A stretch of 64,000 nt of DNA from Streptomyces sp. CB01373. GTDB taxonomy: Bacteria > Actinomycetota > Actinomycetes > Streptomycetales > Streptomycetaceae. Below, piece by piece: positions 61,363 through 64,000 of this stretch. The notes under the pieces are model-generated. The model saw only the letters and a program-made list of their open reading frames with translations. It was not told the origin of the DNA and made no database searches. The position numbers and the translations under genes are program-made. Positions within the stretch are counted from its first letter, which is position 1, and every line of letters begins with the position of its first letter. Location of the stretch: NCBI RefSeq assembly GCF_002803075.1, contig NZ_NNBK01000028.1, forward strand, positions 20,814 to 84,813, written 5' to 3'.

Positions 61363-62025
61363 TCACCTGCGGGTGCCGCACGAGGGGCAGAAGGCCGCGC
61401 CGTCGGGCAGGTCCTGGTGGCACGAGGAGCAGTTGTCGGTCTGGGCGAGGCGGTGTCCGCACGAGGGGCAGAAGGCCGCGCCCCTGGTCTCGGTGCGGCA
61501 CTGCGGGCAGACCAACTGGCGTGGCGTGGTGGCGTCGTAGTCCTGTCCGCGCTGCTGACCGGCGTCGTAGGCGCGCTGGGCCACCATGTCGTTCAGGCCC
61601 CGCTGCTGGGCCGCCTGGGCCTCCGCCGCGGTGTCCGGGGAGCAGGTGAGGCAGAGCCCGAGGCCCGGGTTCCAGCAACGGGCGCAGACGTAGGACGTGC
61701 AACGGGGGCAACGGTCGAAGTGGCCCTGGGCGTTGGCGATGGCGCGGGTGAACGCCGCGTCCCGCTGGGTTCCGTAGTTCGCGCCTGCCAGCCCGTCGGC
61801 CGCGTTGGAGACGCCCTGGGCGGCACCGCCGCCGATGACCGACCAGGCCGCGTTCACCCCCCGCGACAGCCAGCCCGCCATCTGGCCCGCCCGGAAGGGC
61901 TCGAAGGGGGAACGCCAGGTGTCGGAGCAGCGTGAGCAGTAGAACTCGAACTGGAAACCGGCACCGGTTCCGTGCTCCTGGCACAGGTCGCGGTGGTTGT
62001 TGCTGAAGTAGATCTCGGTACTCAT
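61363..62025 (-). CDS. Multiple zinc-ribbon protein
   Basis: A 220-residue soluble protein with at least five Cys-X2-Cys sets: YCSRC near 29-33, CPRC and CARCW near 108-120, CLTC, then two complete double zinc-ribbon units VCPQC-CPSCG and NCSSC-CPSCG at the C-terminus. An Ala/Gln-rich middle connects them. Double zinc ribbons act as protein- or RNA-binding adapters; the N-terminal HRDLCQEHG may be another zinc site. No enzyme domain is present. I cannot assign a function. ATG 62025 is preceded by GGGGGGAA. Confidence 0.72.
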   Translation of the reverse strand: MSTEIYFSNNHRDLCQEHGTGAGFQFEFYCSRCSDTWRSPFEPFRAGQMAGWLSRGVNAAWSVIGGGAAQGVSNAADGLAGANYGTQRDAAFTRAIANAQGHFDRCPRCTSYVCARCWNPGLGLCLTCSPDTAAEAQAAQQRGLNDMVAQRAYDAGQQRGQDYDATTPRQLVCPQCRTETRGAAFCPSCGHRLAQTDNCSSCHQDLPDGAAFCPSCGTRR

Positions 62026-62200
62026 GGTGCGTTCCCCCCAGGGCCGACCCTTGTGACGGTGTTCCGACCGCGCGACGCCCGTCACGTCGTGCGGGTGTCC
62101 GGAATTCTGCCAGGAGTGCGGGCGCCCCGGCACCTGCCGTCCGCCGACTGATCCTGGGACAAAGGGGTACGCGTGTGGTGAACAGATACAGCTGAAGACT

Positions 62201-62222
62201 CGGGCAGCGCCGGCGCTGCCCG
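62201..62222. promoter_or_regulatory. Twenty-two-base perfect palindrome before the transporter
   Basis: CGGGCAGCGC and its exact complement join with a CG centre. It lies 86 bases before the acetate-transporter start. It could be an operator, a terminator of an upstream transcript, or an RNA hairpin in the leader. Nothing decides. Confidence 0.4.
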
Positions 62223-62307
62223 CGGGTTCGGCCCCGTGGACGTCCTGTGCCTGCGCTCGTCGGGTTCTGGCTGGTTCTGCCGACCTCGGGTCGAAGGGAT
62301 TCCGGTC

Positions 62308-62928
62308 ATGACTGACGACACCAGCGACTCCGTGCGCGAACAGGCCCGCCCGGCCGATCCGCGGCCGGTCGCCTACGCGGATCCGGCCCCGCTGGGCCTG
62401 GCGGGGTTCGCGATGACCACCATCCTGCTGTCCATCCTCAACACCAACCTGCTGACGGAACCCGGTGCGATCTTCCCGGTGCTCGGGCTCGCCGCCTTCT
62501 ACGGCGGTCTGGCGCAGTTCGTCGCGGGACTGTTCGAGTTCCGCCGCGGCAACACCTTCGGCGCGACCGTGTTCGGTTCCTTCGGCGCGTTCTGGTTGAC
62601 GTACTGGTGGCTGGTGCCGCGGGCGGCGGCCGTCGACGCGCACAACGGCCTGGGCCTGTTCCTGCTCCTGTGGGCCATCTTCACCGCCTACATGGCGGTG
62701 GCCGCGCTGCACACCAGTCTCCCCGTCCTCGGGGTGCTGGTACTGCTGACCATCACCTACATCCTCCTGGCGATCGGAGAGTTCCAGGGTGGTCCGGCAC
62801 CGCAGGTCGCCACCCAGGTCGGCGGCTGGTTCGGGATCGCGACGGGGCTGGTCGCCTGGTACGCCTCGGCGGCAGGGGTGATCAACTCCACGCACCGGCG
62901 GACGCTGCTGCCCACCTGGCCCCGCTGA
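62308..62928 (+). CDS. AceTr/GPR1-FUN34-YaaH-family acetate transporter
   Basis: A 206-residue six-helix membrane protein. The family signature DPAPLGLAGFAMTTILLSI appears at about 27-45, and FYGGLAQFVAGLFEFRRGN and FGAFWLTYWWLVP follow. It should carry acetate or other short carboxylates, perhaps with a proton. ATG 62308 is used over an upstream extension because it lies after AAGGG and starts the usual length of protein. No acetate-metabolism gene is adjacent. Confidence 0.88.
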   Translation: MTDDTSDSVREQARPADPRPVAYADPAPLGLAGFAMTTILLSILNTNLLTEPGAIFPVLGLAAFYGGLAQFVAGLFEFRRGNTFGATVFGSFGAFWLTYWWLVPRAAAVDAHNGLGLFLLLWAIFTAYMAVAALHTSLPVLGVLVLLTITYILLAIGEFQGGPAPQVATQVGGWFGIATGLVAWYASAAGVINSTHRRTLLPTWPR

Positions 62929-63000
62929 GCCCGCCAAGGCGGGGCAATACAGCACCGTTTCGGGGTACCCGGCCCGGTGAGGCACTTCTAGGAGGCGGTC

Positions 63001-63156
63001 ATGCTCATCCTCGGCGTCATCCTGCTCGTCGTCGGCTTCGTCACCGGCATCTCGATCCTGTGGACCATCGGCATCATCCTGGCCGTGATCGGCCTGATCC
63101 TGTGGCTCCTCGGGTCGTTGGGGCACGCGGTCGCGGGTCGCCGTCACTACTGGTGA
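63001..63156 (+). CDS. Small two-helix membrane protein, DUF6131-like
   Basis: A 51-residue protein (ATG 63001, AGGAGGCGG just upstream). It begins MLILGVILLVVGFVTGISI and contains LWTIGIILAVIGLILWLLG, then a short tail GRRHYW. Two hydrophobic helices fill almost all of it. The pattern matches the DUF6131-type small proteins of actinobacteria. Function unknown; such proteins are often stress-linked. Confidence 0.75.
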   Translation: MLILGVILLVVGFVTGISILWTIGIILAVIGLILWLLGSLGHAVAGRRHYW

Positions 63157-63172
63157 CCGGCCGGCGACGACG

Positions 63173-63200
63173 GGAGCGGCGGCCGGCGGGCCGCCGCTCC
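63173..63200. terminator. Perfect bidirectional hairpin
   Basis: GGAGCGGCGGCC (63173-63184) and its complement (63189-63200) enclose a four-base loop GGCG. It separates the convergent small-membrane-protein and DUF5808-like genes and ends with TTC on the plus strand. Confidence 0.8.
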
Positions 63201-63201
63201 T

Positions 63202-63387
63202 TCAGTGCCGGCCGAGGTGGGTCAGAACAGCGACGGCCGCGGGGGCGCCGAAGGTCCAGACCCAGGCCATCGGGCGGCCGTAGTTCAGGGTGCGGCCCCA
63301 TCCGTAGCGCTTGGGGACCACCACGCGCGGATCGTCGCGGTCGTAGTAGAAGATCCCGTACCAATGGCGCTCGTCGTCCGGGTCCAC
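63202..63387 (-). CDS. DUF5808-like small protein
   Basis: A 61-residue protein from GTG 63387, with GGAGG about nine bases upstream. It reads RHWYGIFYYDRDDPRVVVPK then RYGWGRTLNYGRPMAWVW, close to the DUF5808 pattern of small actinobacterial proteins, which typically have a Trp-rich first half and one membrane helix at the end (WTFGAPAAVAVLTHLG). Function unknown. It is convergent with the DUF6131-like gene and precedes another small gene on the same strand. Confidence 0.75.
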   Translation of the reverse strand: MDPDDERHWYGIFYYDRDDPRVVVPKRYGWGRTLNYGRPMAWVWTFGAPAAVAVLTHLGRH

Positions 63388-63482
63388 GGCCCGCCTCCCT
63401 CCGTCCGACGCGGGCGTCACGGTGGTCCTCGCAGGGGAAAGGCGGTGCGCGCCCGCGGTCGGCCGGCCTACAGACCCGGCGC

Positions 63483-63626
63483 TCAGTGGGCGTGGCCCGA
63501 GCCGCGGCCGGACATCCGCCAGATCCTGATCTCGCGCAGCAGCCCCGGCATCTCCTTGACCAGCACCGCGACCACCAGCCCGCCCGCCAGGGCGGCCTCC
63601 ACCGCCAGCAACTGTTTCGCTGTCAT
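63483..63626 (-). CDS. Small one-helix membrane protein
   Basis: A 47-residue protein from ATG 63626, seven bases after GGGAGG. It begins MTAKQLLAVEAALAGGLVVA and ends LLREIRIWRMSGRGSGHAH. One membrane helix and a basic, His-containing tail are visible. It resembles the very short single-helix proteins (DUF6893-like) found in this order. Function unknown. Confidence 0.65.
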   Translation of the reverse strand: MTAKQLLAVEAALAGGLVVAVLVKEMPGLLREIRIWRMSGRGSGHAH

Positions 63627-63688
63627 CCCCGTTCCTCCCTTCCGACTGACCCGCTCCTGACATCGATCCCGAACCACGACGCGCCCCG

Positions 63689-63895
63689 TCATCCGGGCGA
63701 GATGTTCGGCATGGCCTTCATGATCGTGTCGTGCTTCTTCCAGTGGATGCCCGTGGACCGCCGGGCGTCGGAGGTGCCGTCCCGGTGGTGTCCCGTCTGC
63801 CGCTCGTACGGGCCCCAGTTGCCCTGGTGCAGTCCGGAGACGTGCCCGGGGGTGTCGGGCTTCACGTCACGCCTGCCGACTCTGATCGTGCCCAT
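63689..63895 (-). CDS. Small basic hypothetical protein
   Basis: A 68-residue soluble protein from ATG 63895, with GAGGAG eight bases upstream. It is rich in His, Arg and Gly (KPDTPGHVSGLHQGNWGPYE) with no membrane segment, signal or known domain. Conserved-looking, but I have no family. It lies upstream of two small membrane-protein genes on its strand. Confidence 0.62.
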   Translation of the reverse strand: MGTIRVGRRDVKPDTPGHVSGLHQGNWGPYERQTGHHRDGTSDARRSTGIHWKKHDTIMKAMPNISPG

Positions 63896-63932
63896 GGTCT
63901 TGCTCCTCGTCTCCCCCGGTGCCTTGGCGCGT

Positions 63933-64000
63933 TCAGCCTTGGTCGGTTCCGTAGGTGGGGGTGTGGGTGGTGGTGAGGGTTTTGCCGTTGCCGAGGTACA
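63933..64000 (-). CDS. C-terminal end of a minus-strand gene (partial)
   Basis: The last bases read, on the minus strand, YLGNGKTLTTTHTPTYGTDQ then Gly and a stop at 63933. The frame runs to the window edge. The composition is rich in Thr and Gly and less biased than neighbours. Too short to name; it only shows that a gene continues to the right. Confidence 0.4.
   Translation of the reverse strand, partial: YLGNGKTLTTTHTPTYGTDQG

Overview
The window is chromosomal DNA of very high G+C content from an actinomycete, almost certainly a Streptomyces or close relative. The evidence is near-universal G/C at third codon positions, frequent GTG starts and ATGA/GTGA stop-start overlaps, a conservon (cvn) operon with CYP157- and CYP154-type P450s, a class F sortase, NarL-type two-component pairs, and many secreted hydrolases. 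I saw no rRNA, tRNA, CRISPR array, insertion sequence or prophage. Both edges cut genes: a LysR-type regulator on the left and a minus-strand gene end on the right.

Layout. 0-3.7 kb: LysR regulator end, Tat-type alpha/beta hydrolase, VOC protein, MgtC-like membrane protein, RsbW-like ATPase. 3.9-7.7 kb: ECF sigma and zinc-binding anti-sigma genes, divergent from a cupredoxin lipoprotein - metallophosphoesterase - membrane protein operon. 7.6-18.7 kb: phosphoesterase, ABC exporter, DsrE-like protein, membrane-anchored Mrr-like nuclease, ABM-type monooxygenase, sialidase, secreted EEP-family phosphodiesterase, CBS-BON protein, aldo/keto reductase behind a textbook MerR-type promoter, and the tail of a lost NCS1 permease. 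18.7-28.7 kb: P1 peptidase, MMPL transporter, a two-component pair, then a UbiA-type enzyme, a truncated adenylating enzyme, a TetR regulator and a DinB/MPI-like enzyme. 28.8-38 kb: GH35 beta-galactosidase, membrane acyltransferase, second two-component pair, GNAT-AAA fusion protein, and a class F sortase beside a repetitive surface protein. 38.8-45.1 kb: FAD monooxygenase, glutamate-cysteine ligase relative, hydroxyacid dehydrogenase coupled to a DUF2264 protein.

45.6-52.1 kb is the clearest multi-gene system: a seven-gene conservon operon (sensor-like ATPase, roadblock protein, DUF742 protein, small GTPase, two P450s, crotonase-fold protein) closed by two perfect hairpins. Its roadblock protein is an internal tandem duplication, its first P450 lacks the K-helix ExxR motif, and its last gene is an unusual conservon member. 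52.2-64 kb: third two-component pair, SGNH esterase, a FtsW/RodA paralogue with a MarR-type operator, a class A beta-lactamase-like hydrolase, a voltage-gated ion channel relative, a zinc-ribbon protein, an acetate-transporter relative and four small proteins.

Best candidates for new biology are the duplicated-roadblock conservon, the sortase with its thrice-repeated HGGVHAGGG protein, the GNAT-AAA fusion, and the UbiA/truncated-ligase locus.
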